Part shown: piece after piece, positions 1-6,130 of the stretch
Layout: the number at the start of each line of letters is the position of its first letter
Position numbering within the stretch: the first letter of the stretch is position 1
Source of the DNA: an uncultured Verrucomicrobiota bacterium
Lineage (GTDB): Bacteria; Verrucomicrobiota; Verrucomicrobiae; Opitutales; Opitutaceae
Direction of reading: 5' to 3'
NCBI GenBank assembly: GCA_946482165.1
Contig: CAMLQS010000306.1
Location: 1-6,130, forward strand
DNA: 6,130 nt
The notes under the pieces: generated by a model
The model's database searches: none
What the model saw: the letters and a program-made list of their open reading frames with translations, nothing else
What the model was told of the DNA's origin: nothing
Made by a program: the position numbers and the translations under genes

Positions 1-1117
1 CCGTCATCGGACCACTGCCCGGTCGACCGCCGATCTCATTTTTCTCCCAGAGTTGTCCAAGGCTATAGGTTTCGAGCCAGCGTGCAAGGTCTTCGGTCTT
101 AAGGCGGGTGAAGGTGGTCGCCTCATTCACCCGATCCGCGACCAAGACGCTTTCCGGTGCGAAATGATCCAGCAACAGGGGCGATTGGGTGGTGATGATA
201 ACTTGGGTATGGGTCGACACCGCATCCACCATTGAAGCGAGCAAGGTGATCGCTTTGGGGTGCAGACCCAGTTCAGGTTCATCGACCAAAATCACCGAAG
301 GGCGAAGTTCCTTAGGTTGAAGAAAAAGTGTGGCTAGAGCGATAAATCGCAAGGTGCCGTCCGACAGAGACGAAACATCAAAATAGCGGTCGGTGCCCAC
401 ATGTTTCCATTCGAGCCGAATGGACGTGGGGTCTAGTTGAGACGGCTCCAAAATAAAGTCTGAGAAAAACGGAGCGATTTTAGAAACTGCTTGGATAATT
501 CCACGATAGGATTCCGGGAATCGCATTTTTAGCAGGTATAGAAATGCAGGCAGATTTTCTCCATTGGCCTTGAATACCCAATTGTCGTTTAGTTTCGACG
601 TGACTTTCAGTGCAGATCCGCTGCCAGTATCGTGGAAATGATAAATGCGCCATGTCGCCAACTTTGACTGAACGTGTGCCGGGGTCCTAGTCAGACCACT
701 GCTGCTGATTCCCGCTTCTCCATTTACCAATCGAGGGAATGAATTTGCATAGGGGCGTGGATAACTTCTATTTCCCCAAAAGTAGCTCGACTCCGCAGAC
801 ACAAACAAGCGGTCGTCGTTGGTGGCATCTAACGATATGGAGTATTGATTCATCTCATCGTCGAACGAGACATGGAAACGCATGCTAGGCGTCGCTTTCG
901 GTCCGAAGTGCAGGATATTGCCTGCGCCACCGGATTTAGAGACGTAGTTAGATAAATTGCCTTCGCGAAGAGCATGCAAAAAGGCGAAGGCTCCGATCAG
1001 ATTGGATTTGCCGCTGCCATTCGCACCGATGATGACGTTGATCGGGCCGAGGGTGAGCTTCTCAAGGGCTTTGATGCTCTTGAACCCGTGGATGGAGATG
1101 TAATCGAGTTTCGACAT
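1..1117 (-). CDS. AAA/ABC-type ATPase (RecF/SMC-like, AAA_21-type), 3' end cut by window edge
   Basis: This is a predicted cytoplasmic ATPase of the group with an ABC-like head, often found in defence operons. The frame is open from the ATG at 1117 to the window edge, giving 372 residues without a stop. Residues 5-22 form the usual N-terminal strand region with an HGFKSI motif. Walker A is GANGSGKS at 31-38, the signature is LSDGT at 251-255, Walker B is ILVDEPELGLHP at 276-287 with D279 and catalytic E280, and TTQSP at 309-313 occupies the switch region where many ABC ATPases have histidine. The visible tail contains YSLGQLWEKN and IGGRP, typical of the very end of such proteins, so probably only a few codons are missing. 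The start lies 12 bases after the methylase stop, indicating the same transcript; no Shine-Dalgarno is seen (GTCCCCTCGGCC precedes ATG). Residues about 53-272, between Walker A and Walker B, are encoded at about 48% GC against about 56% for the ends. No nuclease (TOPRIM) domain is visible. The substrate is unknown; a role as DNA-sensing or regulatory ATPase of the system is inference. Confidence 0.9.
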   Translation of the reverse strand, partial: MSKLDYISIHGFKSIKALEKLTLGPINVIIGANGSGKSNLIGAFAFLHALREGNLSNYVSKSGGAGNILHFGPKATPSMRFHVSFDDEMNQYSISLDATNDDRLFVSAESSYFWGNRSYPRPYANSFPRLVNGEAGISSSGLTRTPAHVQSKLATWRIYHFHDTGSGSALKVTSKLNDNWVFKANGENLPAFLYLLKMRFPESYRGIIQAVSKIAPFFSDFILEPSQLDPTSIRLEWKHVGTDRYFDVSSLSDGTLRFIALATLFLQPKELRPSVILVDEPELGLHPKAITLLASMVDAVSTHTQVIITTQSPLLLDHFAPESVLVADRVNEATTFTRLKTEDLARWLETYSLGQLWEKNEIGGRPGSGPMT

Positions 1118-1129
1118 GGCCGAGGGGAC

Positions 1130-4100
1130 TTATACGTCCCGGACGTCCCACATCAGGCGGTGGAACTCGGTTTCGATGAGTTTTACTTTGTAGGCGCTGG
1201 GCGCGTCGGGGGTGTCGGCGGCGATGGCGAGGTTCGCGAGGTTGTTGTCGCCGTTCACGTAGATCGTGTCGAACTCCGTGTCGCGGGCATTGTAGCCTTG
1301 TTTTTGGAAAAAGGCATCCAGCACCGCGTTATCCTGGACCGCGTCGCCGGTAAGCGAGCGCCAGAGGACGAGGTGCTGGCGGCCTGCGCGATCACGGCCT
1401 GTGACGGTTTGGAATGTCCACCCCGTGGCGGCCTTGCGGAGGCTGGCCTTTTTGACGGAGGTCCGTCCGGCGGAGGCAGTCTCGAAGTCGGCAGTGAGGG
1501 TGACTGGGGCGTCTTGATGTTCGACGCGCAGGCCAAGCAGCCAATTGAAGGTTTCCACCAAATCCACCGTGACCGGCCGCGTCTCGCCTTGGCGGTGGAT
1601 GGAGAGCTGATAGCTCCACGGGGCGGAGAATTTTTGGAGATCGAGGAGCGAGGGGCTGCCTTTGGTTTCAAGTTCGAGGCTGTAGCGCAGCAGGTAGTCG
1701 GCACGGGCGGCAGGTGTGGCGTTCTCCAGCGCGAGGGTTTGTTCGGCGGTGCGTGCGGGTAGGCGTAGGTTGTTTAGCGTGTCCTCGTAGCTCTCCAATT
1801 TTACGATTTTGAAAGCGTGGGAAACGCCGGTGTCGCGGCGGGTGGGTTTGCCGTCTTTCCACTCGGTGCTGTAAATCACCTTCTTGAGACGGGGCACAAG
1901 GACGGTCTCGAAATACTCGCCCATCTCGACGAGGATATAACGACGCCGACCTTTGTCTTCGCGGTTGAGGTTGATGACCGCATGGCCGGTGGTGCCGGAG
2001 CCGGCGAAGAAATCCAAATAATTAGGTGTGCCTTCGTATTTCGACCCCAAGCGAAACGTCCGCTCGACTAGACTGGGTGGCTTGGGATTATTAAATTCAA
2101 CAACACCAAATAATTCCTTTAGCGCCTTTCCGCCATCGTCGGTGGTGCCCGTTTCTTTATGGCTCCATAAATCTACTGGAACCATGCCATCAGACGCCTC
2201 TGATAAGAAACTCTTCAAGCGAGGTAGTTCATAATCTTCTTTGAGTCCCCAGTATAGACGGCCAGACGCAACATGTTCCGCGTGTGTCTCAGGGTCATAC
2301 TTCCACGCATGCGTTTCATGCTCGATACGCTTACCATCTAGCGGCCGAATTATCGGATACGAAAGATTAGGACGTTCCTCTTTGGTGGCAGGATTGACAT
2401 ACGACGAACTAATCCAAGGCCCTCGTTTGTCACTATCAGGATTGGTGTAATTCTCCCGGGATTTATCAGTGCGGGCTTCTTTTAGGGTCTCAAGTTCATC
2501 GGATGAGCGATAGAATAAGACGGTGTCCTTCAGGCTGTAAAAGCGCTTAGCATTATTGCTTCGCGTGTAGCGTTTTTCCCACGCGACATCCGCCATGAAA
2601 TTATCAGCACCGAATATCGCATCCATCAAGAGTCGCAGACGAGACACTTCCACGAAGTCTATGTTGGCAGCAATGTAACCGTCTTTAGTTAGGAGGGGAT
2701 GGCATGCCGCCAATCGATTACCAATCAGACTCAGCCATGAGGAATGCTGGTAATTGTCTCTATACCTGAACTCATCCACGCCAGTGTTGTAAGGTGGATC
2801 TATGTAAATCCCAGAAACGCTTTTGTCATATTTCGTATCGAGTAATTCCAGCGCCTGGAAATTTTCCGAATGGAAACAGGTGCCGCTTAGCGATTCATCC
2901 AGCTTGGGGATCGCCGCGACCAAGCGAGCGGTGAACTCCGCTGAATAATGCTCGGTATCCACCATCAAAAACGGGTTGGCCTTTAGGAACTCGACGGTGA
3001 GCGGCTTTTTGTCGCCCGGGTAGCCGGGCTGGCCGGCGGTGTCGGCCTCGATGGCCTGAATATGATACAGGGCCTTCCACTCCTCGCGCTGGTCGGCGTT
3101 GGCGGCGATCTCGGGATAGAATTCCTCGGGGATGCGGTCGAGGGTGAGGCAGTAGCGCACCTCGGTGACGAATTTCTTTTTCAGCCAGAGCTTCTTCTGG
3201 AAATTCTCTATCTGCTCCAAAAAGGCGATGATTTGCCCGGCCAGCTTTTTGAGGGCGTGGATTTTTTGCAGCTGGCGGCGAGCGGCGACGGGGTCTTCTG
3301 GTAGGAGATCGTCGAGGCGGAGGACCTCCGTCTTGATAAAATAATCCAGCTCCCGGCGGAGGAAGCCGCCGAGGTCTTTGTGGATGAAGTAGTCGTAGGT
3401 GTTTTTGGCGGCGTAAACTTCCAGGTGCTTTCGCAGCACGGTGCGCGTGCCCTTGCCGGTGAAGGTGGGATCGGCGGCGGTCAGTTGGGCGGCAAAGGGC
3501 GCGGGCAGACCGGCTTTTTCGAGGGCGGTCTCGGCGGCGTCGAGCAGTTCGGCCTGTTTGGTGCCCTTGGGGTGCTCGACGTAGGTGAAGGCGAGGCTGA
3601 GCGCGGCCTCGTCGGTGGAGACGGCTGGCGGGTGGACCGCAAGATCGGCGAGGGCGAAGCGGCGTTCGCCGGTCTGGGATTTGTTGTTGGCGGTCTCCTC
3701 GGTGGCGGCGACGAGGCGGAACTCGACGCGGAAGGGCTGCGCTCCACCGACCGGATCGGCAAAGGTGAAGGCGTAGTCGGTGAGCGACTCGCCGCTCTTG
3801 ATGTAATACTGCTCCATGTTGGCCCACACGAGTTTCACCTCCTCCCCGTCGTAGGGGATCATGTAGCGCTCGCGGCCGGCGGCGGAGTAGCGCCGCTGAG
3901 GGATGAAATCGCCTTCGTGGTAGTAGCGGGAGAAGAAGGTGAGGAGGTGGGAGTAAATCTCCTCCTCCAAGACGGCGGTGTCGGCGGCGGCCCGGTAGGC
4001 GGCCTGGGCTTCTTGGACGGCGTCGGTGGCGTCGGGGTCGGGCGCGCCGAACTTGCGGGCCTGCTCGCGAGCGGAATCCACGGCGGCTTTCAGGCGGGTC

Positions 4101-4282
4101 TGGTCCTCGGCGGTGACGGTGCCGAGGGCGGCGCGGGCGGAGGGGAGCAGTTCGGTCTCAAGGAAGCGGGTGACCTCGGCGCGTTTGGCGTTGAGGATGC
4201 GATACATGCCGAAGTCCAAGTCGGCACGGTCGAACATGAAGAGTTCTTCCAGCTTGGCTTTGAGATCGTCGAAAACGGGCAT
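1130..4282 (-). CDS. Large type III Mod-like (beta-class) site-specific DNA methyltransferase, 1050 aa
   Basis: This enzyme should transfer a methyl group from S-adenosylmethionine to a base in a specific DNA sequence, most likely adenine N6. Motif IV DPPYNTG lies at residues 495-501. Motif I FFAGSGTTG lies at 758-766, preceded by a motif X-like NPKPPSLVERTF (732-743) and followed by ILVEMGEYF (783-791, motif II acidic residue E786). DPPY before the SAM-binding motif defines the beta class used by type III Mod proteins. The target recognition domain should fall at about 590-735. Typical Mod subunits are about 550-650 residues; this one adds about 465 N-terminal residues, largely helical and charged and opening with FMFDRADLDFGMYRILNAK (15-33), and about 270 C-terminal residues ending EFHRLMWDVRDV. 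That long form is known from methylases neighbouring helicases in restriction-like islands. The gene starts 45 bases after the PLD gene and ends 12 bases before the ATPase start. No Shine-Dalgarno precedes the ATG; the leader is pyrimidine-rich. Codons for about 466-757 are much lower in GC than the flanks, suggesting exchange of the specificity core. The methylase call is firm; target and exact modified base are unknown. Confidence 0.94.
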   Translation of the reverse strand: MPVFDDLKAKLEELFMFDRADLDFGMYRILNAKRAEVTRFLETELLPSARAALGTVTAEDQTRLKAAVDSAREQARKFGAPDPDATDAVQEAQAAYRAAADTAVLEEEIYSHLLTFFSRYYHEGDFIPQRRYSAAGRERYMIPYDGEEVKLVWANMEQYYIKSGESLTDYAFTFADPVGGAQPFRVEFRLVAATEETANNKSQTGERRFALADLAVHPPAVSTDEAALSLAFTYVEHPKGTKQAELLDAAETALEKAGLPAPFAAQLTAADPTFTGKGTRTVLRKHLEVYAAKNTYDYFIHKDLGGFLRRELDYFIKTEVLRLDDLLPEDPVAARRQLQKIHALKKLAGQIIAFLEQIENFQKKLWLKKKFVTEVRYCLTLDRIPEEFYPEIAANADQREEWKALYHIQAIEADTAGQPGYPGDKKPLTVEFLKANPFLMVDTEHYSAEFTARLVAAIPKLDESLSGTCFHSENFQALELLDTKYDKSVSGIYIDPPYNTGVDEFRYRDNYQHSSWLSLIGNRLAACHPLLTKDGYIAANIDFVEVSRLRLLMDAIFGADNFMADVAWEKRYTRSNNAKRFYSLKDTVLFYRSSDELETLKEARTDKSRENYTNPDSDKRGPWISSSYVNPATKEERPNLSYPIIRPLDGKRIEHETHAWKYDPETHAEHVASGRLYWGLKEDYELPRLKSFLSEASDGMVPVDLWSHKETGTTDDGGKALKELFGVVEFNNPKPPSLVERTFRLGSKYEGTPNYLDFFAGSGTTGHAVINLNREDKGRRRYILVEMGEYFETVLVPRLKKVIYSTEWKDGKPTRRDTGVSHAFKIVKLESYEDTLNNLRLPARTAEQTLALENATPAARADYLLRYSLELETKGSPSLLDLQKFSAPWSYQLSIHRQGETRPVTVDLVETFNWLLGLRVEHQDAPVTLTADFETASAGRTSVKKASLRKAATGWTFQTVTGRDRAGRQHLVLWRSLTGDAVQDNAVLDAFFQKQGYNARDTEFDTIYVNGDNNLANLAIAADTPDAPSAYKVKLIETEFHRLMWDVRDV
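2010..2880 (-). other. Low-GC segment covering the methylase catalytic and target-recognition core
   Basis: By hand count, 2041-2880 contains 400 G or C in 840 bases (about 48%). Sampled 60-base blocks further out in the same gene reach 67% (1441-1500), 70% (3481-3540) and 72% (3001-3060). The left edge is abrupt: 1981-2010 has 22 of 30 G or C, and 2011-2040 has 10 of 30. That edge falls at about residue 757, immediately before motif I. The right edge is less sharp and falls near residue 466, where the catalytic domain begins. It encodes motif IV and the predicted target recognition domain, and no frame break occurs. Confidence 0.75.
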
Positions 4283-4327
4283 TTGAGACGGAGAAAAACG
4301 GGTGGGGTGGAAGGGCGCGAGCTAAGT
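4283..4327 (-). other. Intergenic gap between PLD and methylase genes
   Basis: This 45-base gap is the longest non-coding stretch in the window. Read on the minus strand it is pyrimidine-rich near the methylase start (GTTTTTCTCCGTCTCAA then ATG). I see no hairpin terminator, no purine-rich ribosome binding site and no convincing -35/-10 pair, so co-transcription with the flanking genes is the simplest reading. Confidence 0.6.
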
Positions 4328-5752
4328 CTATTCTTGGTTGGGGCTACGGACATGGACGTTCCAGCCGAGGGCGCGAAGAGCTTTGTTGGTGCGGTCGTTG
4401 CGGGGCGGATAGAGGTCGGGCAGGCCGCATCCGATGAGTTCGCCGAGAGAGCTGATGTTTAGCCCCGGGATGTGGTAGGGCGCCTCCAAGCAGTCGAAAA
4501 GCCGGTCGGGAACCTGCTCGGGGGCACCGTCGAACAGGAGATACTTCAGGAGACGGGGTGCGCCCCAGTTTTTGCCGTTACGGCGAAAGCAGAGGTCTTC
4601 GCAGAAGGCGTCGAGTTTCGCATCGGTGCTGGCGCTCGGCAGATCGTCGTCGTCCAAATAGTCCTCCCGCCGCTGGTGCTTGGTGTGGTTATTGATGGCG
4701 TGGACGCAGCGGGCGACGCGAACGAAGTCTTTTGTCGGCATATGTTCGCCGAGACGATCCGGGGTGAGTAGCTCCCTATGAATGGGCGCCCATTCCTCAA
4801 AAACCGTGTCTTCCATTCCGGGGGCATGCGGCGTGGCACGCCACCACGAGATAGCCTGAGCAAGCGCGGCCTCGGGGTTGGCGCGGTTGCGAAGATGGAA
4901 CTCTTCGACGGGATAGCTACGGTTTTGCCGGACCTGTTCGTAGTAGTAGGCGTGGAGAAATTGGTCGGTGTGAAGGCCGGTGGAGACATCGCGCGGCGCC
5001 CAGTCGGGCAGGCCGGCGGAGCGGAGGCGGTCGCCGACGATATGAAGGTAGCCGAGCGTGGTGGCCCATTCCTCCAAAAACGCGGCCTTGCGCCGGTCAC
5101 GGGCGGAGGTGCGGGCCTGCACGGCGGCGAGCCCGTCTTGGGTGAACTGGGCGCCCGAGACGGAATTCCTGAAGTGCTGCTTCATGCGCTGACGAAGCGC
5201 TTCCATCTCGATCTCGTGCTGGAGTAAGGCATTGGCATCTTCAATGAGTTGCTTGGTGATCGCCTTCGACTGGGCGTTCACATCGGCGAAAAAGTCGATG
5301 AGGGGCTGGCGTAGACCCGCCGCGTCGAGATCAGCCTCCAAAAGGAGAACGCCGGCCTCGCAGTTGGAATTCCAGGCGGCGTCGGTCAAGTTGGCGGAGC
5401 CGATATAGACGCCGTATCCGTGCCACCAAATGACTTTCGGGTGGTAGAAGGACCCGAGCAGGCGCCAAGTGAGGTTGCCGTTGGCGCGTTGGCGTTTGAA
5501 CGCCCACTCCAAAACGGGAACAGCGGTGGCCAAAGTGTGATCGTGACGCGACCAGACCTCGCAACGAATATCGGACCCCGGACGGGTGCAATCGACGAGG
5601 ACCGGGTGATCGATGCCGGAGGCGTAGGCGGCCGCGACTTGAACATGTTTTGTGACCTGCATTGCGGCGCTATGCGCGGCCTGAAGGCGAGTGCGGAGAC
5701 GGCCGTTTTCGAGACGAGAGCTGAAGATGAAGTCCATGGGGCAAACGATCAT
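4328..5752 (-). CDS. Phospholipase D-superfamily (single HKD motif) nuclease-like protein, 474 aa
   Basis: This is probably a cytoplasmic phosphodiesterase acting on DNA, like the Nuc/BfiI branch of the PLD superfamily. Numbering from the ATG at 5752, the catalytic block reads H104-P-K106, then IGSANLT with S119 and N121, then E132 in NCEAGV. The H-to-N (17) and N-to-E (11) spacings are those of classical PLD nucleases. The aspartate expected four residues after the lysine is histidine (H111). Only one HKD motif is present, so activity would need a homodimer. The N-terminus FIFSSRL and the AAAYASG strand (about 40-46) fit this fold. A charged helical stretch follows (about 140-230). The last 95 residues contain IPGLNISSLGELIGCGLPD and YPPRNDRTNKALRALGW, resembling a helix-hairpin-helix DNA-binding module. 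The chosen start overlaps the helicase stop as ATGA (5749-5752), implying translational coupling. Alternatives are ATG at 5764 (four more residues) and at 5737 (MDFIFSSRL). None has a clear Shine-Dalgarno. DISARM DrmC is also a PLD protein, but orthology cannot be judged here. Confidence 0.87.
   Translation of the reverse strand: MIVCPMDFIFSSRLENGRLRTRLQAAHSAAMQVTKHVQVAAAYASGIDHPVLVDCTRPGSDIRCEVWSRHDHTLATAVPVLEWAFKRQRANGNLTWRLLGSFYHPKVIWWHGYGVYIGSANLTDAAWNSNCEAGVLLLEADLDAAGLRQPLIDFFADVNAQSKAITKQLIEDANALLQHEIEMEALRQRMKQHFRNSVSGAQFTQDGLAAVQARTSARDRRKAAFLEEWATTLGYLHIVGDRLRSAGLPDWAPRDVSTGLHTDQFLHAYYYEQVRQNRSYPVEEFHLRNRANPEAALAQAISWWRATPHAPGMEDTVFEEWAPIHRELLTPDRLGEHMPTKDFVRVARCVHAINNHTKHQRREDYLDDDDLPSASTDAKLDAFCEDLCFRRNGKNWGAPRLLKYLLFDGAPEQVPDRLFDCLEAPYHIPGLNISSLGELIGCGLPDLYPPRNDRTNKALRALGWNVHVRSPNQE
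5749..5752 (-). promoter_or_regulatory. ATGA stop/start overlap coupling helicase and PLD genes
   Basis: On the minus strand the TGA that ends the helicase frame shares two bases with an ATG opening the PLD frame. Such overlaps usually mean translational coupling. It favours 5752 as the PLD start over the upstream ATG at 5764 or the downstream one at 5737, though the absence of a Shine-Dalgarno at all three leaves some doubt. Confidence 0.55.
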
Positions 5753-6130
5753 ACCACCGACCATCGCAAAATGAAGAGGTGGTTGGCCGCGGTTTTTTGG
5801 GAAAGGCGTTTTTCGAGGTCACCAATCATGCGGTCGCGTCGGCCGATGATCTCGTCTTCGACGTCGAAAATCTGCTGGCGCTGGCGGCGCTTCTTTTTCT
5901 CCAGATCGGCGATCTTTTGCTGGATGGCCTGTTGCTCCTCCAATGTGGGAGCGGTGCGGGCCTGGCGGGCGAGGGCCTTGATCTGCTCCTTGGTGTCGGA
6001 CAAGGCGCGCTCGGCACCGGCGAGTGCGTCGTCAGCCCACTTCTCGAGTTTGTCGCGCTCCTCGCGGAAGCAGGTGTTATTGCGTTCGAGCGAGGTGCTG
6101 AGAGTGGCTTCGGCATGACGGCGAGCCTCG
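5749..6130 (-). CDS. C-terminal end of a SNF2/DEAD-type helicase (5' part outside window)
   Basis: The frame is open from the right edge to a TGA at 5751-5749 and gives the last 126 residues of a longer protein. The segment is almost entirely charged helix: RNNTCFREERDKLEKWADD, then LARQARTAPTLEEQQ, then IADLEKKKRRQRQQIFDVED, and it ends with HLFILRWSVV. A long coiled coil with FxxExxKLxxWADD, then LEKKRxxxRxxIFxxxDEI, then LFxxRW at the very end is, from memory of the family, the tail of SNF2-related helicases that sit beside methylases in DISARM-like and type III-like islands. The ATPase domains themselves are outside the window, so the assignment rests on the tail alone. A TTG codon at 6003-6001 is internal leucine, not a start, because the same reading and the same family pattern continue upstream. 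The stop overlaps the next gene's ATG by one base step (ATGA). Role inferred: ATP-driven translocation or remodelling on invading DNA. An unrelated coiled-coil protein is the main alternative. Confidence 0.72.
   Translation of the reverse strand, partial: EARRHAEATLSTSLERNNTCFREERDKLEKWADDALAGAERALSDTKEQIKALARQARTAPTLEEQQAIQQKIADLEKKKRRQRQQIFDVEDEIIGRRDRMIGDLEKRLSQKTAANHLFILRWSVV

Noticed and set aside
1125..1140. Hairpin GGGAC-6-GTCCC around the methylase stop codon as a terminator
   Set aside because: The stem is only five pairs with no following T run, and it lies 8 bases from the next start codon. Chance pairing near the GGACGTCC palindrome is the better explanation.
974..1762. Plus-strand open frame of 262 codons across the ATPase start and methylase end
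   Set aside because: It spans the junction of two well-supported minus-strand genes and has glycine-rich composition typical of an antisense shadow.
2895..3827. Minus-strand open frame of 310 codons within the methylase
   Set aside because: It is an arginine/proline-rich shifted frame of the methylase; no recognisable motif.
3380..4462. Plus-strand open frame of 360 codons opposite the methylase N-terminus
   Set aside because: It is glycine- and valine-rich low-complexity sequence with no motif, and it runs antisense to a firm methylase frame across a gene boundary. High GC with few stop codons explains it.
4680..4700. Second HxK motif in the PLD protein (HTKHQRRED, about residue 356)
   Set aside because: No GSxN or downstream glutamate follows, so it does not make a second PLD half; likely coincidence.
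5749..6003. Separate 84-codon gene starting at TTG 6003
   Set aside because: TTG is an internal leucine: the frame stays open to the window edge and the upstream residues (KLEKWADD) fit the same helicase tail.
5420..6118. Plus-strand open frame of 232 codons opposite the helicase/PLD junction
   Set aside because: It is antisense to both genes, with serine/arginine-rich low-complexity content and no domain. The minus-strand frame shows recognisable family motifs instead.
1..6130. CRISPR, tRNA, insertion sequence or attachment-site repeats
   Set aside because: I saw no spaced direct repeats, tRNA-like cloverleaf or transposase frame; essentially all bases are accounted for by four coding frames.

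Overview
The window holds part of one co-directional gene cluster, read entirely on the minus strand (right to left). Base composition is mostly 55-70% GC. None of the three visible gene starts has a clear Shine-Dalgarno sequence. This suggests a high-GC bacterium from a lineage that often initiates without Shine-Dalgarno pairing; Verrucomicrobiota is one possibility, but nothing seen fixes the taxon. No RNA gene, CRISPR array, insertion sequence or strong terminator is visible.

In transcription order the layout is: (1) 6130-5749, the last 126 codons of a large protein whose tail resembles that of SNF2/DEAD-type helicases found in restriction-like defence islands; (2) 5752-4328, a phospholipase D (HKD) superfamily protein with one catalytic motif and a C-terminal region resembling a helix-hairpin-helix module, its likely start overlapping the helicase stop as ATGA; (3) 4282-1130, a 1050-residue DNA methyltransferase of the beta-class (type III Mod-like) arrangement, DPPY before FxGSGTTG; (4) 1117-1, an AAA/ABC-type ATPase with complete Walker A, signature and Walker B motifs, whose final codons run off the left edge. 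Spacings are a 4-base overlap, 45 bases and 12 bases, so the four are very probably one operon. The whole window is coding apart from those two short gaps.

The combination of helicase, PLD nuclease-like protein, modification methylase and SMC/RecF-like ATPase points to a multigene anti-phage or restriction-modification system. It shares part types with DISARM class 1 (SNF2 helicase, methylase, PLD protein) and with type III restriction-modification (Mod), but it matches neither layout within this window, and no Res, DrmA, DrmB, PglZ or BrxC-like gene is visible. Both ends are cut, so missing partners may lie outside. The likely logic is that the methylase marks host DNA, the helicase and ATPase sense or translocate on unmarked DNA, and the PLD protein cuts. 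That division of labour is inference.

The most striking feature beyond the genes is compositional mosaicism. The methylase catalytic and target-recognition core (about 2010-2880) drops to about 48% GC, with an abrupt edge next to motif I. The central part of the ATPase (about 300-960) also drops to about 48%. Both look like variable or exchanged modules set in conserved frames.
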